This document shows positions 13,001-23,317 of a stretch of 64,000 bases of DNA, in pieces; position 1 is the stretch's first letter; every line of letters begins with the position of its first letter. Both the position numbers and the translations under genes were made by a program. Source of the stretch: Pyxicephalus adspersus (lineage: Eukaryota > Chordata > Amphibia > Anura > Pyxicephalidae); contig NC_092860.1 in assembly GCF_032062135.1 (NCBI RefSeq), positions 154,427,929 through 154,491,928 of the forward strand, in the 5' to 3' direction. Below the pieces are notes generated by a model that saw nothing but the letters and a program-made list of their open reading frames with translations, did not search any database and was not told where the DNA came from.

Positions 13001-15492
13001 AAATATCAAAACGTTCTGGTAAGTGACTAGTAAGTTACCTTCTGTTCACTGCCAATAATATGTCCCACGCATCATACAAAATAAAATTAAAGTATTTTTA
13101 TGAGAAACCTGTAGGATTTTGGTGATTTTTTAAAGGTAATCTTAAAGTAATCTAAATGCCTGACAAGCCACTTGACCCCCTACTTCACTTCAGTATGTGT
13201 GCACATCCATTTCCCTGGAATATCATTGTTTAACACTCAAGGTCAATTTGTTGTTATCCTGTGAAGCAAAGAAAACAAACCTAAAAAACACATAATTTTT
13301 TCGACAAATTGTATTATTTAAATACCCTTTAGTACGCTTTTATTGTTAAATTGTGTGAAGAATCTGCTATCTTAACCTCCTGGGCGTTACACTTATGTCT
13401 GGATTTCTGTACCAAAAGCGGTACACTGTTTTTCATGAAATTTTTTTTTTTTTACATTGTAGACCTGTAACTTACAGAAAAATGTCCGAAAAAGGAAAAA
13501 ATGTTTGAAACACACAATCATGTAAAAAAAAAAAAAAAAAATTACTTTTAATTAAATTAAAATAAACACACAAAAATCAGCTTAAAGAAGAATACATAAA
13601 TAAATGAAAAATACTGAAAATGCGATAATTCGGTATAATGTATAGTAATATATTTTTCTAAAACACCTCGCTAGTGTGGTAAATTTTATAACAGAGTCCA
13701 ACGTCACATACCTATAGACAAAACCACATAAATATATTTTGTATTATTTTGTATTGGATTTGGATACGGGACTTTGTATTGAATCCAATACAAAATATTT
13801 GAATTTCCCGCTACGACCCCCATCTAAGGGCGCATGCACTGACATCATCAGGAATCACCGAGGGACGAGTACGCAAACGCCAGGTATTCTAATTCTTTCC
13901 AAACTTCTGTACTTCCATGCAAAAAGTGTGAATTTTTTTGCATGGAAATTTATTTTAGATTGTAGGCTATAATTCACCGAATTACTCAATAATTACTTAT
14001 AATTCACCGAATTACCGCATAACTCACCGAAATATGTCCAAAATTTTATAAATTTAATAATAAAATTTTTTTTATAAAACATGAAAAAAAATCTTTAAAA
14101 AAAAAAATAGTGTATAATGTAATGTAATTGTACAGAAGCTTATATAATATATATATATATATATATTACAATTATATATATATTATATAAGGATTTCTTT
14201 GTATTGGACAGCTTTTTTGTATTGAGTTCAATGCGAAGCGATTTGAATTTCCCACCCCGCCTCCCGCCCGCACCGACGCATGCAGCGACCTCACCGGGAA
14301 ACCCCGGAGATCGTCACTGCACTCACCGGGAGAAGAAGCAAGATAGAGGACGTGTCTGGAGGAGCTGCGGGGAGAAGGTGAATATTTTTTTTTAGAGATC
14401 GACGCTGGAACAGAACAGATGATCACAGCGGGGACCAGGTAAGTTAATGCATTTAACCACCCGACAAAAGTTCGGGTTTAACGATTTTTGCAATTTTTTC
14501 TACCCCGAACCAAGGTCGGGTTTAACGGTCGGGTGGTTAATGACTCTAAGTCACACATTTGTATTTACTGTTTTTATTCTGCAGACAGTGAAATCTGTAA
14601 CAAGTGCCCTGAAAATGAATGGCCAAACACAGAAAAGTCTTCTTGTGTTGCCAAGCTTAATGAGTATTTGTCATATGAGAAGGATATTGTTGTCTTATTA
14701 TTTACCATAACATCAGCCATATTTGCTACAACATCTCTCTTCATACTTGGAATATTTTTCTGGTTTCGGAGCACTCCCATTGTTAAAGCCAATAACCAGA
14801 ACCTCAGCTTCATTCTGCTCTGCTCTCTCACTCTGAGTTTCCTTTCTGTGTTCCTATTCCTTGGCCGTCCTGTGGATATCACTTGTATGCTGCAACAAAT
14901 CTCCTTTGGAATTGTCTTCACTATCTCGGTGTCCTCTATCCTAGCCAAAACCATCATGGTCTCCATCGCTTTTAAATCTACCAGACCTGGAAGCTCCTGT
15001 AGGAAATGGGTGGGAGTCAAACTTCCCAATACAGTCATGTTGTTCTGCTCATCCATTCAGTTTATAAATGGTGTTGTTTGGTTATCTATTGCCCCATCAT
15101 TTCAAGAGTATGACATGTATTCTTCTCCTGGAAAGGTCATCATTCAGTGTAATGAAGGGTCAGTTGTTGGGTTCTACTTTATGTTGGGTTATATGGGGTT
15201 TCTAGCAGCTGTGAGTTTTGTTCTGGCTTTCATGGTGAGGACATTACCGGACAGTTTTAATGAGGCCAAGTACATCACCTTCAGCATGCTGGTGTTCTGC
15301 AGTGTGTGGATTGCCATGATCCCGGCCTATCTGAGCACCAGAGGGAAATACATGGTGGCTGTGGAGGTATTCGCCATACTGACCTCCAGTGCTGGGATAC
15401 TACTGTGTATGTTCTCTCCAAAAGTGTACATTTTGGTTTTAAAACCCAAGCTGAACACAAGGGAAGTAATGTTAGGAAAAAGGTTGCCGTAA
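2988..15492 (+). CDS. V2R gene A: intact vomeronasal type-2 receptor, six exons
   Basis: Class C G-protein-coupled chemoreceptor of the vomeronasal/olfactory epithelium. Exons joined: 2988-3283, 5080-5371, 6208-6987, 7702-7926, 12895-13018, 14585-15492. All introns are GT-AG, with phases 2,0,0,0,1 as in the V2R/CaSR family, giving 874 codons and TGA/TAA-free reading. Order: long n-region and hydrophobic signal (residues about 26-43), Venus-flytrap ligand domain (exons 1-4), nine-cysteine domain (exon 5 plus the start of exon 6) and seven membrane helices (exon 6). Length and domain order are typical. Start: the first ATG of the exon at 2988; the upstream in-frame GTG at 2970 is not a plausible vertebrate start. 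Intron 4 (about 5 kb) is swollen by an antisense L1. No disabling change was seen, so it is probably functional; ligand unknown. The divergent exon 1 sequence and start are the least certain parts. Confidence 0.9.
3540..4960. other. Gene A intron 1 interior, no gene recognised
   Basis: AT-rich intronic sequence with a T-rich run near 4557-4585. The block 3857-4190 has an open frame of 101 codons but no recognisable domain and reads like an old repeat. No further V2R exon is seen between exons 1 and 2. Confidence 0.5.
4961..5050. repeat. AT dinucleotide microsatellite at the end of intron 1
   Basis: Almost pure (TA)n over about 85 bases, ending about 29 bases before the exon 2 acceptor. The arrangement leaves only a short T-rich tract before the AG. 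Confidence 0.9.
5080..5371 (+). CDS. V2R gene A exon 2: flytrap lobe
   Basis: Acceptor TTTTCTGTAG at 5079, directly after a long AT microsatellite. Translation gives the family signatures LLAFIFAIEEINSSPHILP, TLGYHVYDSC and VAGFIGDLRSDTTLQMAQLL, ending in YGYTQ at the phase-0 donor CAG|GTAAGA. The length of 292 bp and all conserved blocks match V2R exon 2. This exon was not found for genes B and C. Confidence 0.92.
6208..6987 (+). CDS. V2R gene A exon 3: central flytrap domain
   Basis: 260 codons, phase 0 at both ends (acceptor TTCCTTCCCAG, donor AAG|GTGAGT). Family blocks seen: ISYGARDTLLSDR, YPNFFRTVPDGEMQ, LLERLQWNWVGIITSDDEFG, SINPSSRPEDPLLEDI and VHILAQALHNKY. This is the hinge and second lobe of the ligand-binding domain. 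N-glycosylation-type sites (NKT, NRS, NCS) are visible. No stop or frameshift occurs. Confidence 0.93.
6998..7036. repeat. TA microsatellite at the start of intron 3
   Basis: A (TA)n run begins about 12 bases after the exon 3 donor of gene A. It is a simple repeat with no other feature. Confidence 0.85.
7702..7926 (+). CDS. V2R gene A exon 4: end of flytrap domain
   Basis: 75 codons in phase 0. The acceptor is a weak TTATATTTAAG and the donor AAG|GTGAGT. It opens with LSRYVKAVHYKGENYKISFN and contains GDMPSPLEIVNWI and VGYFDGS, matching the usual 'LxxYLKxVHF ... F(D/N)xxGDxxxxYxIxNW' exon 4 pattern. It ends LLPWKGNK. Confidence 0.88.
8082..11930 (-). mobile_element. Decayed Tx1-type L1 LINE, antisense in gene A intron 4
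   Basis: On the minus strand, ORF1 starts at ATG 11813 (MGPKTKGSQKGTNASS) and its C-terminal domain lies at 11386-11168 (PRDVICRIHFYRTKEDIM). ORF2 endonuclease fragments follow at 9540-9000 (FTLASLYSPNIQ, LLVGEDFILPS) and 8955-8548 (SHIEYIVVSHSVLD, CPWSDHASVSVTLH). A reverse transcriptase fragment lies at 8306-8160 (KLIANRLSHHMPF, HKDQVGFILGREARDTTLKT). Frameshifts, an internal deletion between endonuclease and RT and a missing 3' end show it is dead. A short palindromic element at 10489-10710 interrupts it. It lies opposite to gene A and accounts for most of intron 4. Confidence 0.85.
10489..10710. mobile_element. Palindromic MITE inserted in the L1
   Basis: Left end CCATATTTTTCGGACCATAA and right end TTATGGTCCGAAAAATACGG are near-perfect inverted repeats. 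They flank internal repeats of 'accataagacgcac', and TA dinucleotides lie at 10487-10488 and 10711-10712. A TA target duplication fits a Tc1/mariner-type non-autonomous element; family assignment is inference. It is younger than the L1 it interrupts. Confidence 0.75.
12481..12685. mobile_element. ~205-bp palindromic MITE, copy 1
   Basis: The ends GGACTTGATTTATTAAATTC and TTTAATAAATCAGGTC, and internal arms AGGCAGGAGAGGATACACTT / AGTGAATCCTCTCCAGCCTT, form long imperfect inverted repeats around a centre near 12585. A second copy is at 23633-23856 in gene B intron 3. Non-coding. Confidence 0.75.
12895..13018 (+). CDS. V2R gene A exon 5: nine-cysteine domain
   Basis: Exactly 124 bp, the canonical class C exon 5 length, with acceptor TTTAATTTCAG and donor CTG|GTAAGT (phase 1). 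It encodes VPRGRCSKECPPGFRK through CCYNCAPCSEGEIS, carrying six cysteines. With three from exon 6 (EICNKCP and SSC) this makes the full set of nine that links the flytrap to the membrane domain. Confidence 0.93.
13376..14536. mobile_element. TTAA-flanked 1.16-kb DNA element in gene A intron 5
   Basis: It is bounded by TTAA at 13372-13375 and 14537-14540. The termini CCTCCTGGGCG and GGTCGGGTGG are partly inverted copies of each other. The interior contains 'tgtattg...caatac' half-palindromes near 13740-13800 and 14200-14235, and 'ttcaccga' repeats. No transposase frame is present. Related fragments occur at 1-182 and 43400-43760. TTAA preference suggests piggyBac-type mobilisation. Confidence 0.65.
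14585..15492 (+). CDS. V2R gene A exon 6: seven-transmembrane domain
   Basis: Acceptor TTTTTATTCTGCAG. The exon opens DSEICNKCPENEWP, then seven hydrophobic helices follow, with family motifs FLGRPVDITCMLQQISFG (TM3), FQEYDMYSSPGKVIIQCNEG (second extracellular loop), [18 protein letters not shown] (loop 3/TM6) and FSPKVYILVLKP (end of TM7). The stop TAA is at 15490-15492. The acceptor lies only 48 bp after a TTAA-flanked element. The stretch 15184-15377 is nearly identical in genes B and C. Confidence 0.95.
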
Positions 15493-15739
15493 AATACAAA
15501 TGACAACTGTTTGTCATTTGCTACTATTATTATAGCACAATGACCATTGGTTTTATATTTTGCATAAACAGCAATTATTTTATGTTACCTCTTACCACAC
15601 TGATTTACAATAATAATGTTTCTTAGTACAATTTTCACTGCTAAGGATTTGCCTTAATCCAGAAGGGAAGCGGGTCCAGAAGCCATGGTGTATGGCTGCT
15701 TCAGCCTATGGCTTTATAGCAAGCACCAACTCCAGGAAC

Positions 15740-15745
15740 AATAAA
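15740..15745 (+). terminator. Candidate polyadenylation signal of gene A
   Basis: AATAAA, 248 bases after the stop codon. It is the first perfect hexamer downstream on the sense strand that I found. Confidence 0.45.
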
Positions 15746-15759
15746 AGCTGTCAATCTAA

Positions 15760-16083
15760 ATGTCTAAATGGTTCAGTAAGATCTCTGAAAAAAAACAGAA
15801 TCCCACAACCATAGACAATCGAAAAGAAGCGGTGGGTCCTCAGAAACTTGGTTTTTTCACTTTTTCAGACACAGCTATTGAAGATGTAGGTGAAGATGGC
15901 AACCACAATACAGATCACCCAGGGGTGAAGATGGGCAGTGATGGCACACATGCCCTTGCTGATTTCCATCTTAGCTCTCTCGACAGCCAAATGGACAACA
16001 GATTTACAGAACTTCTTCAGCTGCATGTCCTTTTAAAGCCAAATCATAGCTTTCCACTTCCAAAGCCTAAAGCAACCAGGTGA
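15760..16083 (+). other. Unrecognised 107-codon open frame
   Basis: It starts at a TCT/ATG-rich segment, with Lys/Glu-rich N-terminus (MSKWFSKISEKKQN), an acidic middle and HLSSLDSQMDNRFTELLQLH. The composition loosely recalls the N-terminus of frog L1 ORF1 proteins, but no diagnostic motif is present. It could be a LINE remnant or chance. No function is proposed. Confidence 0.2.
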
Positions 16084-16151
16084 ACTCTCCACATCTTCCG
16101 CTTTAGGACACAAGAAATATAGATATATATAATTTATATATATAGCTATAT

Positions 16152-16250
16152 ATGGATAAATTGAAAGTGGAGGTGGAGAAATGGAGGGGATAGCGGCCTG
16201 TAAAGAGCCTCTATCCCCTCCATTCCCCCACCTCCCCTTTCAATGTATAC
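16152..16250. repeat. Perfect-like hairpin, ~32-bp arms
   Basis: GGAGAAATGGAGGGGATAG pairs with CTATCCCCTCCATTCCCC across a loop of about 17 bases (cggcctgtaaagagcct). The arms extend outward to TTGAAAG/CTTTCAA with one-base offsets. It lies in the A/B intergenic spacer with no gene near, and is probably a foldback element. Confidence 0.8.
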
Positions 16251-18477
16251 ATATTTCAGGGCTGCGCAATCATTAAGTAGAAAAGTTCAACTTAGGGATT
16301 GGATTTCTTTCTTTTTTTTTTTCCAATATATATGGATAAATATATAGATCTCATAGATGTGTTCCCTGCTACTGATAAACCTGTCAGGGAAAACTCTTAA
16401 AGGTATATTAATTTCAGTAGGAGGAATTAAAATGAGAACTTAAAGACAAAAAAAATGAGTGTATCTAGTTAAAGCACATGAGACTTTTCTATCTTCTCTC
16501 AAGTTAAATAGCTGATCTGGAGGACTTCTGATACAGGAACAATTTTAGAGGTATCTTCAAATCTGTTCCACTTGCAGAATTTCAGAATTATGTAGAGCGA
16601 TTGATCACATGTCCGCTACTATCTATGGCTCTCTTTGAAATCATAGTAGCCAGGACACATAGGCTGCCAAAGCCTTCCTTTCTAGTAGTGATAAATTGCC
16701 AACAATATTTTGATGTAACACTTTTTTCCATATGAATAAAAAGCTAATGACAATCTTGAGACAGGTAACTAACTACTCTACCTGCACCATATGAGGGCAT
16801 TTCATTATTTGCCGAGCATTCTCAAGCATCCCAGCAAGGAAAGCCTTTCACTTATTAAGATTTTTTATGTCAAAATCCCTATAGATGGGGTTATCCAGCA
16901 GGGTTATCCATCAGAATTAGGAGTTTTCCTCTTCCGAGTTATCATCCAAGCTTCCACATGGAACTTGCACATGCAATCAGCCAATAATAGAGGATAGTAT
17001 GGGCATCCCCTCCTTCTTCTCGTTCAGGGAAAAGTGGATGTATGTCTGTATATTGTAATATAGGTACACAGTGGTTCCCATTTTGGGACACTGCAAAAAT
17101 TAATGTCTCCTACTTTACTCTTTAATATGGTGTACAAATAAAATATAAAAAGAGTTTTATATATGTCTTTAAAGTCCTGTTTTTAGCACATATTGATTGA
17201 CCACACCACAAGCAGGCAGACCGACTTTATTTGGAGCAGTTTATAAGGAATAAATAAATATAAAAAAAAAGACATTTTGACATTTTGTGCCACTAGTGAG
17301 TAAGATAGCATCCGTTTAAAGTAGCAAGAGTTATCATGATACACTCCACCATGAAAGACATACTCATCGCCCTGAAGCAATCACTCCATCAAGATATGAC
17401 CTTTCCTTTTGACAAAATGAATCAATCTATAAGCTTGTGTAAATCATATTGAGAATAAAATAAGTGAATTCTCCACCGCACACAATTAGTGGATTCTCAT
17501 AATAACTATCATAAGGACATTCAATGGCCTAAAACTAAACTTGCATAAGGTCCATCTCAATGAAATAACATCAAATTTATGTGAATCCTTGACTCTGTTA
17601 CTCAAGCTAAATCTAATTTAATAAAACTAAACTTTTTTGCTCTCTTTAAATTACTGGAAGAAGAATTATTCATCATCAGAGACTTTTAAATTCCCAAACT
17701 GGCCTACTTTGGGATGTCTTAGTAAAAATCCACTTTTACAATTTGGAATATGTGGGATATCTTATTAGCATGATGAAACTGTCATGGCGAGCGTAGTCCA
17801 ATGCGCCTCCCAACCATTAGGTCTCCTATGGCCCATACTCACCACCAGTTCTCCCTGAGGATTTATTTAGGTGGCCCAGTCTCACTATTCGTTTTTCCAG
17901 AAGATTCCTGATGTAGGGATTGTTTCCGAGAAAGAACTGTTTCAAACCGTTCTAAAATGTTCCTCTTCATACTTTTTCTTTTAATTTGCTTTACTCAGCC
18001 TTATTCTAAAAAGTATTAAAGCACTCACTGCTAAAACAAAACTTCCTTGCAGCATCCTCTCTCTATACTAGATACCGACAGTTCATCAAGCCACCAATTA
18101 AGGATCCCGGTCAAACTCCCGCATGTAGCATTTACCTCATGCAGTAGTGTAAGTAGAATTTTTACCTTGGGTTCTTCTTTATGATGGGGTAGAAATGATC
18201 ATGGAGATTTATGTATCTTTAGTCTAGGGTGGTACAAAAAAGACTCAACAGTGGAGAGAATTCTATTGAAGCTAAATCCCAGTATTCAGACCGGGTCTCT
18301 CCCCTGCAGCAGCAGGTAGCCAACAAATACTACCCAAGAAGAATTAAAGTCTGAAACATCCTGACATATTCCATATACTTTAACCTTTACTATACTAAAA
18401 AGGACTTCTATGCTTATGGGGTTGCTACACAAGTATAGCACAAATCTGCTGGCATGACGATAACTGACCACCACTGG
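16251..18477. other. A/B intergenic spacer, no gene recognised
   Basis: Short, stop-rich frames only. The segment near 17590-17990 could be a very old LINE ORF2 remnant in + sense, but no diagnostic motif could be confirmed. No V2R exon is seen. Confidence 0.4.
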
Positions 18478-19318
18478 GGGTGAGCGAGCAAGAACATTAA
18501 GTTCAATCTCACGCTGAATCGGGCCTTTCTCGCTTACCGAAAATGTAAATGAGAACAGCCTTCTGATTCATGCAGCATGTAGCCCTGTAAATCTTCTGCA
18601 ATCCCCTGGCACTACAGGTAATTAACCTCTAGTGCTTCGGGGATCGCACACTCTTCTCAATGAACGCAGCCACAGCTGCTGTGGCTGCATTCATTGAGAA
18701 AAGTGTGCGATCCTCGGGGCACTAGAGGTTAATTAACCTCTAGTGCCAACGGATTGCATGAACAGGAGGATTTCCAGGACTGCATCATGGAGCCCTGGAA
18801 ATCCTCTGCGATCCCCGGGCACTAGAGGTTAATTAACCTTTAGTGTCCCAAGGATTGCAAACAGGAGGATTCCCAGGGCTAAATGCATCTCTGGGAATCC
18901 TCCTGTTTTAATTTCCTCTTCTGAGGGTTTTGCGAAATTAGTTCGCCAAAATTTTGCGGTACCATTTGAAGTTTGAAGAAATTTTCATGAGAATGCCAGA
19001 GGCAAATGTATCATTTGTTAGAGATAATTATAATACAATTTCAGGAGCTTCTTCTTTGCCGGGCATTCTCTCAAAGATTGCAGCTGTGGCTGCATTGATT
19101 GAGAAGAGTGTGCGATCCCCGGGGCACTTGAGGTTAATTAACCTCTAGTGCCCCGGGGATCTCAAACAGGAGGATTCCCAGGGCTAAATGCATCTCTGGG
19201 AATCCTTAATAATTTCCTCTTCTGATGGTTTAAAACCAGTTCGCCAAAATATTGCAGTATCATTTGAAGTTCGAGGAAATTTTTGCGAAAATGCCAGAGG
19301 CAGTCTTGCTCATCCCTA
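18478..19318. mobile_element. MITE-like element with nested palindromes
   Basis: The left end GGGTGAGCGAGCAAG is mirrored by CTTGCTCATCCCTA at the right. The inside holds several back-to-back palindromes: GGTTAATTAACC within 'ctagaggttaattaacctctag', and 'aggattcccagggct...ctgggaatcct'. A related internal block recurs at 62220-62345. Non-coding. Confidence 0.6.
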
Positions 19319-20360
19319 ACCACCACGAGTAAACGCAGCAGTAGCAGTGTAAACTTTTCAAAAGTGGATGGAGGATGGGGAAGGTATAATGTTTCTCCAA
19401 GATCAGGGGAAGATATTTCTTCACGTACTAGAGAAGAGGAGATGTTGAATATTGTGTGCCACCTTGCCCATGGCTTACCATGTGTTTATTTATAATGCAC
19501 CAAGTAAAAGCCTCATCAAAAGAATACACAAAAATGCCCATACCCGATGAAATGAAGCCCTATGACTTGGCACGAAGACTTACAGCTTTACAGCCACAGA
19601 GAAATCCAAAATTGGTAATTTTCTGGATGGCATCCATTTACGGTGACTCACTAATTTTTGGAGAATAAAAAAAATTAAAAAAAGCATCTGGATCAGGACA
19701 TTGGAATCCTTTCTGAAGCTGTATTTCGAAGTATCAATGTCCAACAAATTCTCCAAATGTAGGCTGGATCATGGTTCAGGCCAAACTCAATATTAGTAAA
19801 AGCCATATCACTGAGGGAAGAGATTGTGTAAGAATATATGAAATTCTACGGAAATGATAATGATATTACCTCTGTATTTTTTTTGTTTAGACTGTATCTC
19901 TCTAACTTATGGAACAGTACAGAGCAGGGATTGGAAGTTGAGAAAACAGTCACTGAATATTCAACTCTTCATATTAGTCTTTTATTAGCAGAGCAGCTAG
20001 TCTGGAAAATGTGAAAAATAGCCCATAAATTCATGAGCTGCAATAAAATAGGAAATATTCTCATGTTTTATTTGATATTTATCAAACTGAAATACATATT
20101 TTTGCCTGTATGAACATGTATTATGATCTAACAAACACATACATGAACACATTATTTATAATGATATAATACTAAATATATAATTACTATTTATAATTAT
20201 ATTATACTAAATATAAGTTCCTTTTAACAGGAAAAAATAACCCCTAATGGGACAGAGCTTGTTAAAACCATTGACCCAGCTCTATAGAGAACAAACTTAT
20301 AAACATATCTGCAATAGTAAACATCTGTTAGGTGCGTGGTTTCTTCCTAGATGTGGTGTA

Positions 20361-20928
20361 TAGGGATGAGCGAGAAGGCTTCAGACAGTCTCGCGAAAAT
20401 TTCCTTGAACTTCCGATGGGACCGCAAAACTTCAGCGAATCGATTTCTTGAATTTCATTAACGTAAATGGGGAAAAACTCAGTCGTGCCTCCAATCAGCT
20501 GTGACCGCTGGTTCCCTCGGTCCAGGTTTGCATGGTCCCGGGGCTGTACTTATCAATGATAATTGCAGCCCAGGGACTATGGGAACCTGGACGATCACAG
20601 CAGACTGGAGGCACGTGAGTTCAGCTGTGAATGTCATTGATCATTGATAAGTACAGCCCAGGGAATGTGCGAACCTGGACCAGGGGAACCTGCGGTCACA
20701 GCTGATTGGAGTCACGTGCCTCGGATTAGCTGTGACCAAGAATCTCCATTGAGAGGTCATATTAGTTCAGTATGCCTGCATTACCGCCCCTGCATTTTCC
20801 CTTGTTTGTTCGGCAAGATCACAACTTTATGGTGAATCACAAGGCCGTTCTCGCTTACATGTTCAGAAAGCAGGAATGGCCCAATTCGCAGAGAGATTGA
20901 AATTAAGAAACTCGCTCGCTCATCCCTA
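20361..20928. mobile_element. MITE-like element with TAGGGATGAGCGAG ends
   Basis: The termini TAGGGATGAGCGAG and CTCGCTCATCCCTA are inverted. The interior contains repeated and inverted blocks around 'cccagggaatgtgcgaacctgg'. It shares its ends with 18478-19318, so it is the same family with a different core. It ends 68 bp from the 3' end of gene B coding sequence. Confidence 0.65.
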
Positions 20929-20995
20929 ATTGTGTAATAAATAATAAAATAATGTTTCAATTGGTAAAATTATTTTCCTACAAAACTCAATAAAA

Positions 20996-21915
20996 TCATG
21001 TTTTGTTAGAAATAAATCCTTTCCCCAACATAATTTTTCTGGAATTCATCTCAGGTTTAAAAAAAAGGATATACAATTTTGGAAAAAATATACAGCCAAG
21101 CATTCCAGCACTGGAGGTCATTATGGCGAATACCTCCACAGCCACCATGTATTTCCCTCTGGTGCTCAGATAGGCCGGGATCATGGCAATCCACACACTG
21201 CAGAACACCAGCATGCTGAAGGTGATGTACTTGGCCTCATTAAAACTGTCCGGTAATGTCCTCACCATGAAAGCCAGAACAAAACTCACAGCTGCCAGAA
21301 ACCCCATATAACCCAACACGGAGTAGAACCCGATAACTGACCCTTCATTACACTGAATGATGATCTTCCCAGAATAGGAGTGCATGTCATACTCTTGGTA
21401 CGGAGGAGACACTGATAACCAAATAACACAGATCAGAACTTGTACAGGATAACAGATTAACAACACAAAATAAGCCACTTTGATCCCCACCCATTTTCTC
21501 CAGGAACTCCCCGGCTTTGTAGCTTTAAAAGCGATGCAGACAATGGTAGTCTTTGCCAGAACAGAGGAGAGAGCAACACAGAAAAAGATCCCAAATGATA
21601 TCTGTCTCAGCATGCAGGTTATATCCACAGGACGACCGAGGAACAAGAAGACACAATGGAAGCTCAGCAAGATGGCGGTCAAGAGGATGAAGCTCACAGT
21701 CCGGTTATTGGCTTTCACAACTGGAGAGTCCCCATAGTAGATAAAAATGATTAATATTACCAATGTTATGATAGAAAAAATTAAAGTAAATAATAAAAAA
21801 ATTGTAACAGTAACATCATTTTCATAGGACAAAAAATCATATGTTTTGGGGACACATTTTACTTTTCTTTCATCTGGCCATTCTTCATTGGGACACCGGT
21901 GGCAGCTTTCACTGT
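20996..21915 (-). CDS. V2R gene B exon 6: intact seven-transmembrane domain
   Basis: Acceptor TTTTTTTTTTCTCAG at 21916 on the minus strand, then DSESCHRCPNEEWP and seven helices without interruption, TGA at 20998-20996. Motifs: [56 protein letters not shown] and [16 protein letters not shown]. The TM5 to early TM7 stretch is nearly identical in DNA to gene A. Confidence 0.95.
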
Positions 21916-22368
21916 CTGAGAAAAAAAAAAAACTCTGATTAAATTTTTGGATGCCTGTAAAGTGATCCTTCGAGAACCTCAAACTCCTTTAATTCCAAAC
22001 TCCAGCCCTGCTGCTTTGGTCCCCAAACTGCTTATTAAGTGTTATCAATATGCAATATTATCAATATTAAGGAAACCATGTTAGAGCGCTGCTATTATAG
22101 AGAGATAATTGGTCAACAAGTATGTAAGTCATAGTGCTGGATCCCCAAGTCATCATCGGAAGTTCAACCAGAGAAAAAGAAGCACAGCAGAACTATGTGA
22201 ACACAAAATACCTTGTATGATATCTGAAAGAAGGCATTAGTTGGCATTATTGGGCATCTGTTTAACTTTAAATTGTTCTTTTCTGTTGGTGGCAAACATA
22301 AATTAACTTTGCTGAAACGATCTAAATGCTACCCCCTGACATTATGTAGTTATATAGCACATTCCTAC

Positions 22369-22492
22369 CTGTTACATTGGACATCTCCCCCTCAGAACAT
22401 GGGATGCAGTCATAGCAGAACACATGGATTCTTCTAATAGAAACTTTCCTGTACCCATAAGGACACCTGTCATTACATCGGGACTCTGGAAT
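22369..22492 (-). CDS. V2R gene B exon 5: cysteine-rich linker with one cysteine lost
   Basis: Exactly 124 bp, donor CAG|GTAGGA, phase 1. It reads IPESRCNDRCPYGYRK to VFCYDCIPCSEGEMSN. Where gene A has CC and gene C has CC, gene B has FC, so the linker carries eight cysteines instead of nine together with exon 6. This probably leaves one disulphide unpaired. Confidence 0.92.
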
Positions 22493-22863
22493 CTTGAAGA
22501 TGTAAAAAGAAATAAAATTGAGCCTGGTTGGCTGTTCCTAAAGAATTATGTGTAGAAGTCTATATAGATTCTTCAAACTTATAAGCCCTGTTAATGGAAT
22601 CAATTTAATGGTAATATCATATGTATAATGTTTTCATCCCTTCACAATAAAGTTGTTTCTTCTATGAAAATGACTTTGCTGGGTCGCTCTTATTGCCGTT
22701 CCCCTATTTATGTTTTTACCTTTGCCAAAAGTGAAAGAAATGCACAGGTTCTGACTTTTGCTCGTTGTGCAGGTATGGAAAGACTTTTGAAAATTAGTTA
22801 CTGGAACAATGCATGCATCAATGTGAAATTTAGGTTGTTGTTTGTGTTGTCTGTAAAAATATA

Positions 22864-22935
22864 GGTCTCAAACAAACTCCTGAAGAAGAAGACATAGTTT
22901 TCACGAAACATGTTGAATTTGAAATATTGGAGACC
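22864..22935 (+). ncRNA. Hammerhead-ribozyme-like motif, antisense in gene B intron 4
   Basis: Core CTGAAGA (22880-22886) and GAAAC (22905-22909) enclose a stem GAAGAC/GTTTTC with a 3-base loop. The outer strand pairs in two blocks: the bases just before CTGA with GA-TTTG after the TGTT site, and GGTCTC (22864-22869) with GAGACC (22930-22935), leaving an internal loop as in type I hammerheads. One extra base on the 5' side and two on the 3' side of stem II depart from the consensus, so activity is doubtful. Hammerheads are known from Penelope-like retroelements; origin here is inference. Confidence 0.45.
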
Positions 22936-23317
22936 AAATTAGTGTCGTAATTTCCTTCAATTTTTTTTTTTTATACATGTATTATTTTTCATGAGATGGT
23001 AAATAAAGTTTGCTATTATTCAATTATTATACAGTTCTACAGTTCAGATAGCTAGATGCCTTTAAAATCCTGTATGTTAAAATTGCATTAGAAAGTATTT
23101 GTAAATTTTGGAATGTGCCATCGAATATCCTTTCAATATTCAAGATCTGGACAACATGATTGATCAGAAGTTCTGGCCAATCAGAATTGTTATAATACTG
23201 CAAACTGACGAGACAGCACTGAGCTATCTCCTCTGGATTTGTCAAATCTTAAACAATTATAGACCTAGAACTTCTAAAAGCATAAACTATATCTGAATGC
23301 ACAAACTAAGAACTTAC

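Noticed and set aside
23027..23245. Minus-strand 72-codon frame shared in part with gene C (about 49965-50100)
   Set aside because: The shared segment lies inside intron 4 of both genes and is broken by stops in C; treated as common intron sequence, not an exon.
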